Source: Laccaria trichodermophora (taxonomy: Eukaryota > Basidiomycota > Agaricomycetes > Agaricales > Hydnangiaceae). Taken from it: a stretch of DNA of 64,000 nucleotides. The DNA lies in assembly GCA_018417955.1 (NCBI GenBank), contig JACTVC010000012.1:1-64000 (forward strand), in the 5' to 3' direction. The position numbers were made by a program, and so were the translations under genes. Below, piece after piece: positions 34,386 to 45,028 of the stretch; the first letter of the stretch is position 1, and every line of letters starts with the position of its first letter. The notes under the pieces were generated by a model. That model searched no databases. It saw nothing but the letters and a program-made list of their open reading frames with translations, and had not been told where the DNA came from.

Positions 34386-36144
34386 CAGCCGTTTCGGAAA
34401 AGCTTGTCCACGTGTGATTTGATGCAATGGAAAATATAATACTATCAAAGGTCAGGTACTCGGCCACCTAAGGGTTCCTGGTGGAATAACAGTGAATCAA
34501 AGTACTTACATATCTCAAGCTTTGGTCAGATGCTTGGCAGCTACGTTAGGAAGGATCTAAGATACTTGCTATGATGTTTGAATCAACTATGTAGCCGTGA
34601 TGGGGATTCTCTGACAGAGGGTGGGAAATTGCACAAACCTGAGAACTCGGCCAATCAGAGGAGCATGGGGCTCATGTGGGTTGAAACACAAAATGTGGGT
34701 GCAATTATACATACTACTACCAGGATCTATAACATCAGCAAGTTTCAAGCCAAGAGTCAAAACACTGATGCTGGAACGTCTAACCTGTTATGAAAGTGTG
34801 TAAGAAAATTCAAATTTGAAGTGATTCAAGCGCGTACCACGCGAAGTGAAATACTGTTTCTTCCACTCTAGGGACTGATTCGAGAGGCAAAGCGTTGCCA
34901 TATCGGGGGGTGGGGGTCTTAGAAAACATGCCAAAACACTACGTGGCCACCCATCAACCCATCATATCTCAAATTGGGTGATCTTTGGCAAATTCACGTT
35001 CATGCCAATAACTTCCTGTACTACAGCCCTCAAATTTAAACATACACTATGGTAAGTGGTTTGCTGTCTAGACCCTAAATACTGAAATGGCCGAGTACCC
35101 AGGGTGGCCGAGTAGGTGACCTTTGATAGTAAATCAAAAAAATCAAAAAAACGAGTCTGGAGCTTTTCGTCGCTTTTCTGTCAGTCTAGCATCCCTCAAA
35201 TGGTCTTTGTCAACTCCAAACGCATCATGTAGAGTGTATGCAACATATCGAGCCTTTTCGGTACAATTTGAAGCTGAAACGATACAAGGGAGTCACTGAT
35301 GACCGATTGAAAGGAACACCAACAGTTCAACGCTGCAAGCACCCGAGAAGCACCGGGGGGTACTTGGAAGAGAGGCCAACATAGGATATGAACCAAATTT
35401 GGTGGTGAGTGTATTCCTTGAGTGGTCGCATAGGGCAGTGGCAGATTTGGTCCGCTATCTGCCAACCGTCTTACCCCGAAACAATTATTCAAGTCTTTTC
35501 CAACCCTCTTTCCAGCCGGTATGCACTCGAAAGAGATTCTACACCTCTGAGGCCTCAGGCCACATTAATCATTTATCATCCCCTTTCTTGCCCATCACTT
35601 CTGGATTTGTTGTGCACCACGTTCTCGTGTGTAGCTTTCATGGATTCCCACAACATCCATAGCACAAACACACTGAGGGCTGCATGGTTAGGGTGATTTG
35701 GGGAAGCTAGATCTACCAGATGCAACAGAGCAGAGTTCTCGAGCTAGAACACGCAGCCTTGGAAGCCATCACAACTCTCCTATCCGCACTCCCAGCCTCT
35801 TCCCCCAACTCTCCCCTTGCCTCCTCCGACATTCTTTCTATCCCTTTCCTTCTTCAATGTCTAGAGCTTTATGTTGGTCACCCTCCCCTCTTTCTCTGTT
35901 TCTTCATGAGAGGTCATCATCCTATACAGGCTAGCAGTATAGGATCTAGTCTGGGCACTCGGTGCATTGTTAGATAGGCTAATTCTCATACTTACATCTT
36001 AGCAATGCCATAAACAATCAAGGACACTCGTTCATGACGTCTTACAGTTCTTTCATGGCATTTTCTGCATTTTCTGAATTTTTTGATTTATCTGAATTTT
36101 CGTCACATCAAATCATGCGTGGACAAGGTTTTCCGAAACGGCTG
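34386..36144. mobile_element. 1.76-kb element with 39-bp inverted repeats at a TA site
   Basis: The left end CAGCCGTTTCGGAAAAGCTT (34,386-34,424) and the complement of the right end (36,106-36,144) agree at 36 of 39 positions, with TA on both sides. The related locus at 18,168-18,190 (TAGGCTTATTTAGTTCTTC) is the empty site. CAG...CTG ends and a TA target fit a pogo/Tc1-type element. Short ORFs inside (35,196-35,492 minus; 35,399-35,662 and 35,720-35,977 plus) show no transposase, so it is non-autonomous or has lost its gene. Confidence 0.88.
34442..35129. mobile_element. 688-bp MITE nested in the previous element
   Basis: The ends CTATCAAAGGTCAGGTACTC and, on the other strand, CTATCAAAGGTCACCTACTC continue with shared CGGCCACC and are flanked by TA (34,440-34,441 and 35,130-35,131). 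No coding capacity is recognised. Confidence 0.87.
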
Positions 36145-36354
36145 TAGTTCTTCTTGTACTCCTAACAAAAAATAATGACTCACAGCGCACGCGTCGCCTG
36201 CTAACCACCTCATCACTGAGCGATTTTTTAAACAACATGGTGACCAATGCTTGCGTGGTTTTTTGGATGATGCCCTTTGTCAGCGACTCTTGGCGCTGAC
36301 GCACAAATGCCTCAACTTACCCATTTCGGCGAATTTCATAACACCCCAGAAAAC

Positions 36355-36360
36355 TATAAA
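36355..36360 (+). promoter_or_regulatory. TATA box of metallothionein 1
   Basis: TATAAA in AAAACTATAAAGAGGGGAACG, 72 bp before the ATG. The same element precedes the other metallothionein copies. Confidence 0.7.
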
Positions 36361-36431
36361 GAGGGGAACGCAGTTTGGGTAGCTCATCATTCATACTCAA
36401 GCTACAAGTAACAAGACCTCCAGAAATCATC

Positions 36432-36780
36432 ATGCTCTTTGTGAGTACATCGTTTACGATCTTTTGAATATGTTGCCTAACTTTCTTGCGATTTAGAACA
36501 CCTTAACCCCTATCTCTCGAGTTTCTTCCACAGGATGCTCCTGCACGTCTTGCAAGTGCACGAGGTAAGCCGGATCTACCTTTTTTGGGGGGGAATATGT
36601 CTTGATGTCTGATGTATGTTTCTTGTAGCTGCACCTGCGGGACCGCCCCTGTTAACGAGGCAGGATGCGGAAGCACAACCTGCAACTGCACGAAGTGAGT
36701 CGCTGTTTTGTCGATGGGACACTAGTTGCTGATGAATTTCAATCAGCTGCGCGTGCAAGCCGGAGGAATGCAAGTGCTAA
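36432..36780 (+). CDS. Metallothionein 1, 58 aa
   Basis: Four exons: 36,432-36,440, 36,497-36,564, 36,629-36,694 and 36,747-36,780; total 177 nt, all GT-AG. The protein has 13 cysteines in C-x-C and C-x-x-C spacing, in two clusters: GCSCTSCKCTSCTCG, and GCGSTTCNCTNCACK before the final PEECKC. They are joined by a TAPVNEA linker, and a short Ser/Thr-rich N terminus precedes them. Metallothioneins bind Cu(I), Zn or Cd through such thiolates and protect the cytosol from metal excess. Very small exons in a very small gene explain why no single long ORF shows it. The next gene, MYND/DUF4470, is convergent. Confidence 0.93.
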
Positions 36781-36979
36781 GCGGACAGAGTACACCTGCT
36801 CTGGACATCCGAAGCAATGACCTGAGGGACTTGCATACCAGGAACCCGTTGAATTTTTGTAGTAGTCATGATGTAATAAAGTGATCATAATGGTTGGCTT
36901 GTAACGAACACGGTAGTGTGCAAAAACACTGGAGATCTTCTCATCTTCAACCAGGGTTACCCCTCAATTGACCTGAACC

Positions 36980-37022
36980 CGGTAATAATGAGTATGTGAG
37001 CTGTAGTGGCATTTCGTTGTAG
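36980..37022 (+). pseudogene. Relic of the 2H-phosphoesterase 3' end
   Basis: AATGAGTATGTGAGCTG...GGCATTTCGTTGTAG repeats the last codons (NEYVSC.GISL, stop) of the phosphoesterase gene at about 34,085-34,122. It stands alone between the metallothionein and the DUF4470 gene, and also at 5,989-6,030 and 28,243-28,284. It suggests that the metallothionein segment entered between the two genes with a piece of phosphoesterase duplicated. Confidence 0.75.
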
Positions 37023-37278
37023 GGGGGGAAACATACTGAACGCTTTCCGAAGAGCATCATGAATCAAGTCACATTTTACTGGCATGTATGTACAAGGAGC
37101 AAAAGTCATCTACGCGAAAACTCAACGAAACGTTCTGCCCAAGTATAAGAAGTTAAAAGCGTCTGTTGCGTGAATCATCAGTACAAGCCGGATTGCAGTA
37201 CAAATGAAGGCAATACACTGACATGGTAATACCGGCTGTTATCGTCAGAAAATTGAGGCAAAGCATTGGGTTTTGCTT

Positions 37279-39437
37279 TCAGGGGAACCCGCAGTCTCTG
37301 TATATCCGGAGGTGAGATATTTGGGGATATTTGGGAAGGGGGGGAGTGCGCACAGGTGATACGATGATGTGTTTTCGCCTCAAGGTCAGGCCTGTCTTGT
37401 TGAGAATATTGTCAATCCCTTGCTTCTTCAAGAATTCGGAAAACGGCTTGGAATTATCATAGAGAGTGTCAACGACATCAGCGAGGATGTACAGCTTGGT
37501 CTTCTTATCATCTAAGCGGAGCAAGTAATGACCTGCAAAGTAATCGCGTAATCAGTCCGGACGTACTGTAATCCATGTGATCCCACTCCGCGCCCTCGAA
37601 ATAAAGTTAGAATTACATAAACTGTCCGGCCACGACGATGAAAGGCTTACCTGCTTTACTTTATCCCACAGAATATCCATAAGCTTAGTGTTAACCGATT
37701 CACCTGCCCCGGAAACGCGGCCGTCGGGTTGGACCATGAACCAATTCATGAAATACCCAACGATAGCAGCAGTGGGATTATCACAGAGCAAAGGGGACCA
37801 GAACGTTAAAACTTTATTCAAACCTACATAATTGGCGTCGATGATATTTGAAACCTCGATGCGGTCGAAACGGATGCTCGAAGGGATGCCGTCCACAGCC
37901 AACGAGCCGGCTCGAATCTTGCATGCAAGGTCGCATGCGTCGAGCATCTGGACGAAGAAGGATGTTGACGTAGTTTGTAATCTATCAGCCACCCCACGCA
38001 GCTGTTCAGAGAGGAAAAAGTAGAGGCAGCCGTAAATGTCTTCGGCGTTGGCTCCGTGTGCTTTCCCGACGTTCACCACATCCCCTATGCTGTCCAACAA
38101 TTACGCCATGCTGTTTCTGAAGAAGAATATGGACTTACTCCCAACCTTCCAAAGGGTCAGCGTAATCGGTTTCAAACCACTCCCCTTGGAGCGAAAAAAG
38201 GGAGAGGTTTGGGGCGTTGAAATGGGCGTTTGGGGCCCCGCAGGGAAGAACAAGGCCAAATCGGCGGAATTGTCGGAATGCCACGCGATGTGATGGTCGC
38301 AGTGCTGCGTACATTCTATCACGGTAATCTCCACGGCTTGGTGCATTTCTCACTTTGTCGTATTGGTTTTGGATATCTTGCACCGAGAAAGAGGTGGAGT
38401 TGTAATGCCCGAGATAAATGCACATCGGTTTGGTTATGGTAAAGGTTAGCGATGAATTTTGGCCAAGAGGAATGACTAGGGATCCGAACCCTTCATCGTA
38501 CGCTCGTTTCATCCATGAGGTAATTATTGCGGAGATTGAGATACGATACTCAGCAGGCATGAACATCGAGTACCAGAAGTGTAGGGCGATATCGGCCGCC
38601 ATAGCTTTGTCCGCAGTGGTTCCTAAGATAAGGAGTATGACGATATTGCGACAAACGATTGGCACATTGTGGTCGTTCAATAGGATTTTGAGGTTCCCAG
38701 AGTAGTTGGACGGAAGACAATTTAGAGTGCGCACGACGTGCCGAAGATCTCCAGACGCTGAAGCATGACTTCAGCCTCGCGATAAAAGAAAGAGTGTCAG
38801 AAATACGGACCAATGAATGCCAGGTAAAAATCCTTCGTCGCATCGTTCTCGTTATCGGAGAGGTTAATTATGTCAATGGCGGGAGTGTTGCCCCATCTAC
38901 AAATTGTATATTAGAAGTCCATCATGAGATAGGCGGAGCAATGAGCATACAACGAAATGCCCTGTGATAAAGCGGACCACTCATGGCCGGGCCATTCTCC
39001 TCCTCCCACGATAAATGAAGGTAAGCGCTTCTCAACAATCCAGCTAGGCCGCCAATTCTTGGAACGCAGTCCGTGCTTGCAGTCTATAAATTGCAACGGA
39101 TTGAGTACAGCATGGGAGGTAGGCACTGAGAGATAACCTTTCTTATGCCGGTGCCAGTGGGTCGTCTGGCAATCCTACACAAAAGGTTGGGAAGAAAAAC
39201 GACGACTAATAGAGGATTACGCACTTTCGAACAATATGACACGAGTTTGCACGCGCTGCACGCCATCGTCCCTGGATTCCTGCAAGCATAATAGAGCTTC
39301 GGCTCGACGTTGGCGCAGGGCAAAACAAGTGGATGAGCATATCTTGGATTTGACACTTTCGTCAACTTCTGAAGGCAGTCATCCATGGCCTCCGAGTTGA
39401 AGAGCTCGAGGTTGAGAGGTGATTTACTATCGTTCAT
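37279..39437 (-). CDS. MYND zinc finger and DUF4470 protein
   Basis: I chose ATG at 39,437 (MNDSKSPLNLELFN). The MYND finger is YYACRNPGTMACSACKLVSYC and continues after an intron with DCQTTHWHRHKKGY. The DUF4470 part starts WGNTPAIDIINLSDNEND and includes LRHVVRTLNCLPSNYSG and LNDHNVPIVCRNIVILLIL. The 3' exons (SNIIDANYVGLNKVL, KLYILADVVDTLYDNSKPFS) end at 37,279. At least four introns keep the frame open, including ones near 38,842, 38,900 and 38,095. MYND fingers bind proline-rich partners; the function of DUF4470 proteins is unknown. This is the only complete copy among four partial ones in the window. Confidence 0.88.
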
Positions 39438-39491
39438 GTGAACTACTTGCTCAGAGATGGAGATGAAAAGAGACGACGAGAATGGAGTCAA

Positions 39492-41826
39492 GTGGGGAGA
39501 TCGTAGACTCTATAAACACTTGTGCCTCAAGGCGGCCTGCAGGTTTGCCACAGAGTTTTGTGAGTCCAACCTCGTACGCAATCTAGGCAAAGATCGAGCG
39601 CCGAGACTCCTCGCCTTGTGAAGGACAAACCCATTAGGTCTATTAGTATATGTTTTGAGGGGAAGAATAGAAGACTTGCCACTCGTCTAAGGCGTGTCCT
39701 GAGCATTTTTTGATATCCCTCTGACCTCTGTTCACCCTTCAATGCCTAACATCTGTGCAGGTCGAAGTCAGCGCTATATTCGCACTCAGAGAAAAATTAC
39801 TGAGAACTTGCTGAGACCTAAACAGTCCCACAACTGTGTGGACACTGTTGGCGGAAAGACGTGAACGGCCCGAGAAGTGCTGGAAGAAGCGACGGAATAT
39901 GCCAGTACCAGAATCTCGGTTGTACAGGTGCGCAGTGGAGATTCACGGATAGATTTGACACTAGACCTGTAGGATGCGGTGAGTAACAGCTCAGCTGACC
40001 GCATTCAAAAAGCCTAACCTTGTTAAATTCAGAGACCGTTCAACCGTGGCATCCAACTTGTGACATCGATGTGCACCCCCGTGTTACTCCCGTGCCCCAT
40101 CTTGCAGTGCTTTGCTTTGATTTGCGTCAACCATAAACACAGACCAAAGTGTAAGTGTGTCTTCACCTGTGCTCGTGGAAGAATGGTAGTTGTTGGCAGC
40201 AAGAGGTTGGCAAGTTCAAGTTGGGTGTGTCATCGTTACGTGGTGAGACCATAACAATCAAGTTACCAAACAGTGACGCACTTGAGACGCGTCCATTACC
40301 AACTGTGCCGTTCACTGGTCACCACAAAAAGAAGTTGCGCGGCATCAACCACTGTCACAAATCTGTGGTAACTAAGTGAACTGGCGATGTACAAAGGGAT
40401 TTGAAGCATTTGATGAGCCTGCTTTTGAGTGCCAAGAAATAATTCGGACGGATTATCTTGACTCAAAGGTTGTAATTGCAGAGTCGGTCATTCGAACCCC
40501 TTAAAAAATTGAGCTCCACGCGGGCTGAAGAACGGCCAGCGGTAACAGTTCCATTAGCCGAGCGTCTTCTGTGTGAGATTTAACTCCGCTGTGCTCGTCC
40601 TCTTCACTTTCCTGTTCAATCCATGAAGAATCATTCGGAACAATCGTCCCCGCTGAGTCATCTATACAAAGTTTGGAAACGACACTACTTATATCCATCA
40701 ACCTGACTTGCTGGAGGCTCAGAGCAAGCTCAGAGACAACTTTCCTCAATAATTGTTTTGAAAGCAGTTGTATTGTATTTATCACGGAAGTAAACTATTT
40801 CAAAGAAGTTCACTATCAAAAATTGCTTAGGCTGTGAATATCACAGCAGGATCAACATATGTCTTATGGCGTCGCAGTCCCGTCGTAAATGGTAAGTCAG
40901 CATCGACGTATCGTCGAGTATGTACTTGGCGCGGAACGTGACGTGGGTCAACGGCCCCAACTAGCTTCCTTCTTTTTGTGTCGTTCTTTCCTGGCCCCGT
41001 TTTACAGAATCATTATTGGCGAGATAGAATGAGTGGTTAGCGAGATAGAATGAGTGATAGGCGAGATAGAATGAGTGATTGGCGAGGTATAAAAAAACCC
41101 ACGGCAAAAGACGGTCCTCATCACTTCCTTGGTTACCTAAATTTTTTGATTTGAACCTAACGAGCTGGGCAGACATGCGAATGCGATTTTCGAGTGAATT
41201 AATACTTGACGCCAAATGACTTCCGTTTGTCCTCGACATCATACACCGGCAACCTTGTTTTGTAGTCAAGGGATATGTGGGCTGCTGTTCCAATCATTGC
41301 GATAAACGGCGGAAATAGTCCAGAAGCAAGTTTTATACAGGCCGCACAACATCCGCATATGCCCCGACTAATGAACGAATAGCATCTTCTGACCAGGACC
41401 AAAGACACGCCCATAAAGAGTTGTGCCGTCCTTCTGGTGTCTGTACAGTTCGATTGGTTGCTTTATATCCAAATATTTTACCCACATGCAAAATAAAGTG
41501 GATTTCAATCAGCGGAATAACGAAAACGGAAGGGAGGAAACGCTACCACGCATGGGTGATGAATCTTGATGCTTGCATTACGGTATTTCGTTACTTCAAA
41601 CGAGGGCCCTGTCAAAGAAAACAAGAAACGGCCCGCTCGGCTAAAAAACGTAGTGTTGTGAACTCTCAGGGGTCTTGCGTCTCTGTACACCTATGTCAGC
41701 GTATATTGCATATGGCGACGCGTTCTAAAAATAGGCCTGCAACGATTCGACAGTCACTCTTGAAGAAATCTATAAAGGCGGTCTCCCACAACGAGTGACG
41801 ATAGGTCGTTCCACTCACATCAGCAA
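39492..41826. other. Intergenic region with unassigned ORFs
   Basis: No gene is recognised. ORFs of 94 codons (40,501-40,785, minus; acidic, EQESEEDEHSG) and 74 codons (40,155-40,379, plus) may be exons of unknown genes. Short coding-looking stretches near 39,850-39,960 (EYASTRISVVQVRSGDSRID) cannot be joined with confidence. Confidence 0.35.
41018..41090. repeat. Minisatellite, about 3.5 units of 21-22 bp
   Basis: Tandem copies of GCGAGATAGAATGAGTG plus a 4-5 bp spacer. On the minus strand an ORF reads them as repeated ANHSFYL, which is probably incidental. Confidence 0.85.
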
Positions 41827-44059
41827 ATGGCCCCCCACTTCTTACAAGACCTCTTACTCACCAACGAGCAGCGTCAAAATGCAAGACCACTCTTCGCCAG
41901 CCTCCGTTGTTTAACATTGATACAATGGGCCCAAATTTTTGTTGGGTGCGTCATGATTGTTATCCCCTTCCGTGCTAAATTTGTCATTGAAATTTCAGGT
42001 GGTTGGCATGGACTTGCGATGCTGTAGATTCATTCTCGGTGTCTGTCAGTATCGACAACCTTCAAGTCGAATTTAACAAGTCTGCCCATGACATCGTACG
42101 TTCTTTCTTGGAGTAGTGGTATTTGGATTGAAATCTATTTTCTTCCTGAAGACCACTGCGATTACTCTGACGCTCTTACTTCGAACCATTGGTGCCGTGC
42201 GCGCTTCTCCTTACTTTTTTGTTGTGTCTACTGACATCCCGCCAGTTAATATTTGGTATCGTTTCAGACCGCTACGGAAGGAAATGGCCCCTCGTATGCA
42301 ATCTCCTCCTCATCTCCGCCTTCCAGCTTGGGGCAGGTTTTGCTCAGACCTTTGTACAATTCCTCGTGCTCCGATCGTTCTCTGGTATCTTCATCGGCGG
42401 AATCTGGGGAGTAGCCACATCGAGCGTTCTCGAAAACGTTCCCCTTGAAGCTCGTGGATTTATCAGTGGGCTATTGCAACAAGGTTACGCTGCGGGATAC
42501 ATCATTGCCGCCGCGATAAATTTATCCGTCCTTCCGGGAGCCAAGGGCGGGTGGAGGGCTTTGTTTTGGATTGCTTGTGGTTTATCGTTTGCTACCGCTT
42601 GCTTCCGGGCTCTACTTCCCGAGAGCGAGCATTTCCTTCAAGCCGAGAAGGACGATCGCGCAAGAAAAACCAGGAAAACAGAAAACTTCTCCAAGGGAAT
42701 CAAGGGGACACTCAAACGCGATTGGCTCTTGTGTATCTATGCCGTTTTGCTGATGGGAGGTAAGAAATATGATTTTATTACTCTCTGTTTTTCTCAAGTC
42801 TTTTTCTCAACTATTTTTAGGCTTGACCTTCCTTTCTCACGCATCCCAGGTGGGTCAATCACCATAACCATCCCGCCGCTTTCGAAGTCGCTAATTTGTA
42901 TTGATAGGATTTATACCCCGCGTTTCTCCAGACGACGAAGGGCTTCATACCTCGTGGTATAAAGGTTGCTTCTATTTTTGGAAATCTGGTAAGTCTCTTT
43001 ACTCCGCTCGCATTTTCCCTTTCTTGATCGAGGAATTTTTGTTAGGGTGGTACAGCGTGCGTGTTAATCACACGCAGAGTCTGGCGCACGGTGTAATTAT
43101 AACACCTCTACAGGGGAAGCTTGGTCGCAGGACACCTCAGTCAACGCGTCGGCCGTCGCTTAGCAATCATGTTCGTGGAGTGCAACTACCGTCTCTCTAA
43201 CTCTGATGTCCCCTGTTTACAGTAACATGGTGCTGATGGTTGGAGGTAATTTTCATTTTTTATTTTTTTATTTTTACGGAGGCTCAACGTGGCGCTTCGG
43301 CACAACGTAGCGTACATCCCTCTCTGGGTTCTGCCAAATTCTTTCTTCTGGATCGGTAATGGCGTTTTCTGTATGCAATCTGCCGTACAGGGTGCATGGG
43401 GTGTGGTGAGTTTTGCATCTCTATTACAATCACGAAACTCTTAACCAAATTCAGATCCCAATCTATTTAACCGAAATATCTCCACCAGCGTTACGCGCCA
43501 CTTTCCCAGGCGTTGTTTACGCCCTTGGAAATGTGGGTTTTGAGCTTTGCGTTTCTCACATTTTTACAATTTTCTATTTCACGACAGATGATTTCTTCTG
43601 CCTCCGTAGGTATTGAACGAGGTGCGGTGACCTATTTATAGATCCAAGCTCTTCCTCTTATAACACAACCACAGTTGCTGAGGAACACTTCAAGACTACC
43701 GTTGTGAGAGACGGGCAATCATCAATTGTCCCAGATTATACCAAGGTATGTATCTAACTATCAGCGGAATCGTACGTCGCACTCACTTTATGGCAATGCA
43801 GATTCAAGAAATATTCATCGGATTGGTAGCTCTTGTCATTGTCGGCATCACTCTCCTTGGGCCTGAGTGCGTATATTTTTCTATATTTAAGTGGCGCCGG
43901 GACTAACCCCTCCATAGAAATCACGGATCTCGCTTCGAGCAGCACGAAGCAGCTTCGGATGACACCGTGGTCATCGATAGCCTGACTCAACAATCAAAGA
44001 ATGATTCTGAATCGAATGGCTCCAACGTCATTATCGAGCTCGAGAAGGAAGGCGTTTGA
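41827..44059 (+). CDS. JEN1: JEN1-type carboxylate/H+ permease (MFS)
   Basis: Spliced exons give FVGWWLAWTCDAVDSFSVS, FGIVSDRYGRKWPLVCNLLL (the MFS A-motif region), GGIWGVATSSVLENVP, GWRALFWIACGLS, then the SHASQ block followed by DLYPAFLQTTKG. Later exons carry HLSQRVGRRLAIM, GAYIPLWVLPNSFFWIG and IYLTEISPPALRATFPG, and the gene ends in a charged tail. This is the JEN lactate/pyruvate/acetate proton-symporter family of the plasma membrane, with 12 expected membrane segments. About ten introns of 45-70 nt are needed, all with visible GT-AG ends. In fungi such permeases are usually repressed by glucose; nothing in the sequence shows this directly. 44,060-44,760 downstream holds no recognised gene. 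Confidence 0.85.
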
Positions 44060-44687
44060 TATTTGAATTTGGTTTGGTACTTAAATTTCCTGTACTCTTC
44101 CTATGCTGGCCGTTGTGTCGTGGTCTCCCCACTGCCTCAATACGTTGTTGATCAGCTGCTTGTAACAAATGTTCTCCGTTCTGTCCCTTTGTCTTTCGAT
44201 CCTTGTATAATAAACTGTGAAATTTTTTATTTATACAAGAACTTCGGTGAATCAATAGATGCTGTACATAGGAAGTGGTAACGATCTCACATCAGCCATT
44301 TTGTTTACATGAATGATTACGTAGATACAAAATGAAGTGCTGCATTTGGAGAGTAGACAGCGAAAATTTTAATGAGGTGATTCCTGATAATTTTCAGTAG
44401 AATCAGCGTCTGATTTGACGCCCGTCTTCCTTCGTTTTCTTTCAAAACGTACACATTACATGCTTTTTCCACGGTTGATCGTCTTTTATCAATCTTTTAA
44501 GCAGAAAATTTCCGAAGCTCTACTACCCAGTGTTAACCGAGCGGAATATGTTCTATTAAAAACATATTGAGCTATTCGGTACAGAGCCGACGGAGCCCTA
44601 GCTTGGCTAATCCTCTGAAAGGCAATTTTTGATTTATATCAACAACTTATCACCTGAGCTTCTTCACGCCCCCAATTCAAAAAAACC

Positions 44688-44694
44688 ATAAATA
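44688..44694 (+). promoter_or_regulatory. TATA-like element upstream of the defensin-like gene
   Basis: ATAAATA about 70 bp before the ATG at 44,761. Confidence 0.4.
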
Positions 44695-44760
44695 CCGCTC
44701 ACATTTGACTCAAGACCAATTCCAACCTGTAGACAAGTCTTTCGATCTGCCCTGCCCTCC

Positions 44761-45028
44761 ATGCAATGTCGAATTCTGCTCGTCCAAGCCGTCGCACTTC
44801 TTTTTATCACAGCCTCGAAGGCGGCTCCTGTCAACCAAGCCGCCCAGACCAGCTGCCAAATCGGCGCTATTTGGGGAGGAGCCAATGCGGCTTGCTCCGC
44901 TAGCTGCATCGCACAACACGGAGACTTCCACGGTGGATATTGTGACGACCGTAAGTTGTACTTCCGATAACATCACCTGTAAAGGGACCTAGTAATTTTG
45001 TGCAGATGATGTCTGCCATTGCGCCTAG
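44761..45028 (+). CDS. Secreted defensin-like peptide (CS-alpha-beta type), 70 aa
   Basis: Exon 1 is 44,761-44,950, the intron 44,951-45,005 (GTAAGT...GTGCAG), and exon 2 45,006-45,028. The first residues (MQCRILLVQAVALLFITAS) are a signal peptide. The mature part has six cysteines spaced C-x12-C-x3-C-x10-C-x5-C-x-C, with GG before the fourth. CxxxC, GGxC and CxC are the hallmarks of the cysteine-stabilised alpha-beta fold, as in plectasin-type fungal defensins, which act on bacterial cell walls. The last two cysteines exist only after splicing, so single-ORF searches miss them. Activity is inferred, not shown. Confidence 0.78.

Noticed and set aside
35720..35977. Transposase of the 1.76-kb element
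   Set aside because: The ORFs inside show no DDE motifs or helix-turn-helix; the element appears non-autonomous.
36112..36310. Minus-strand 63-codon ORF upstream of metallothionein 1
   Set aside because: It lies in the shared promoter segment and is not preserved at 49,659-49,800 in the same frame.
41018..41090. CRISPR-like or protein repeat
   Set aside because: Short unit repeats without conserved spacers in a nuclear fungal genome; the ANHSFYL repetition follows from the 21-22 bp minisatellite.
44664..44976. Minus-strand ORFs of 81 and 88 codons
   Set aside because: They overlap the defensin-like gene on the opposite strand; the plus strand has a signal peptide, cysteine pattern and intron.
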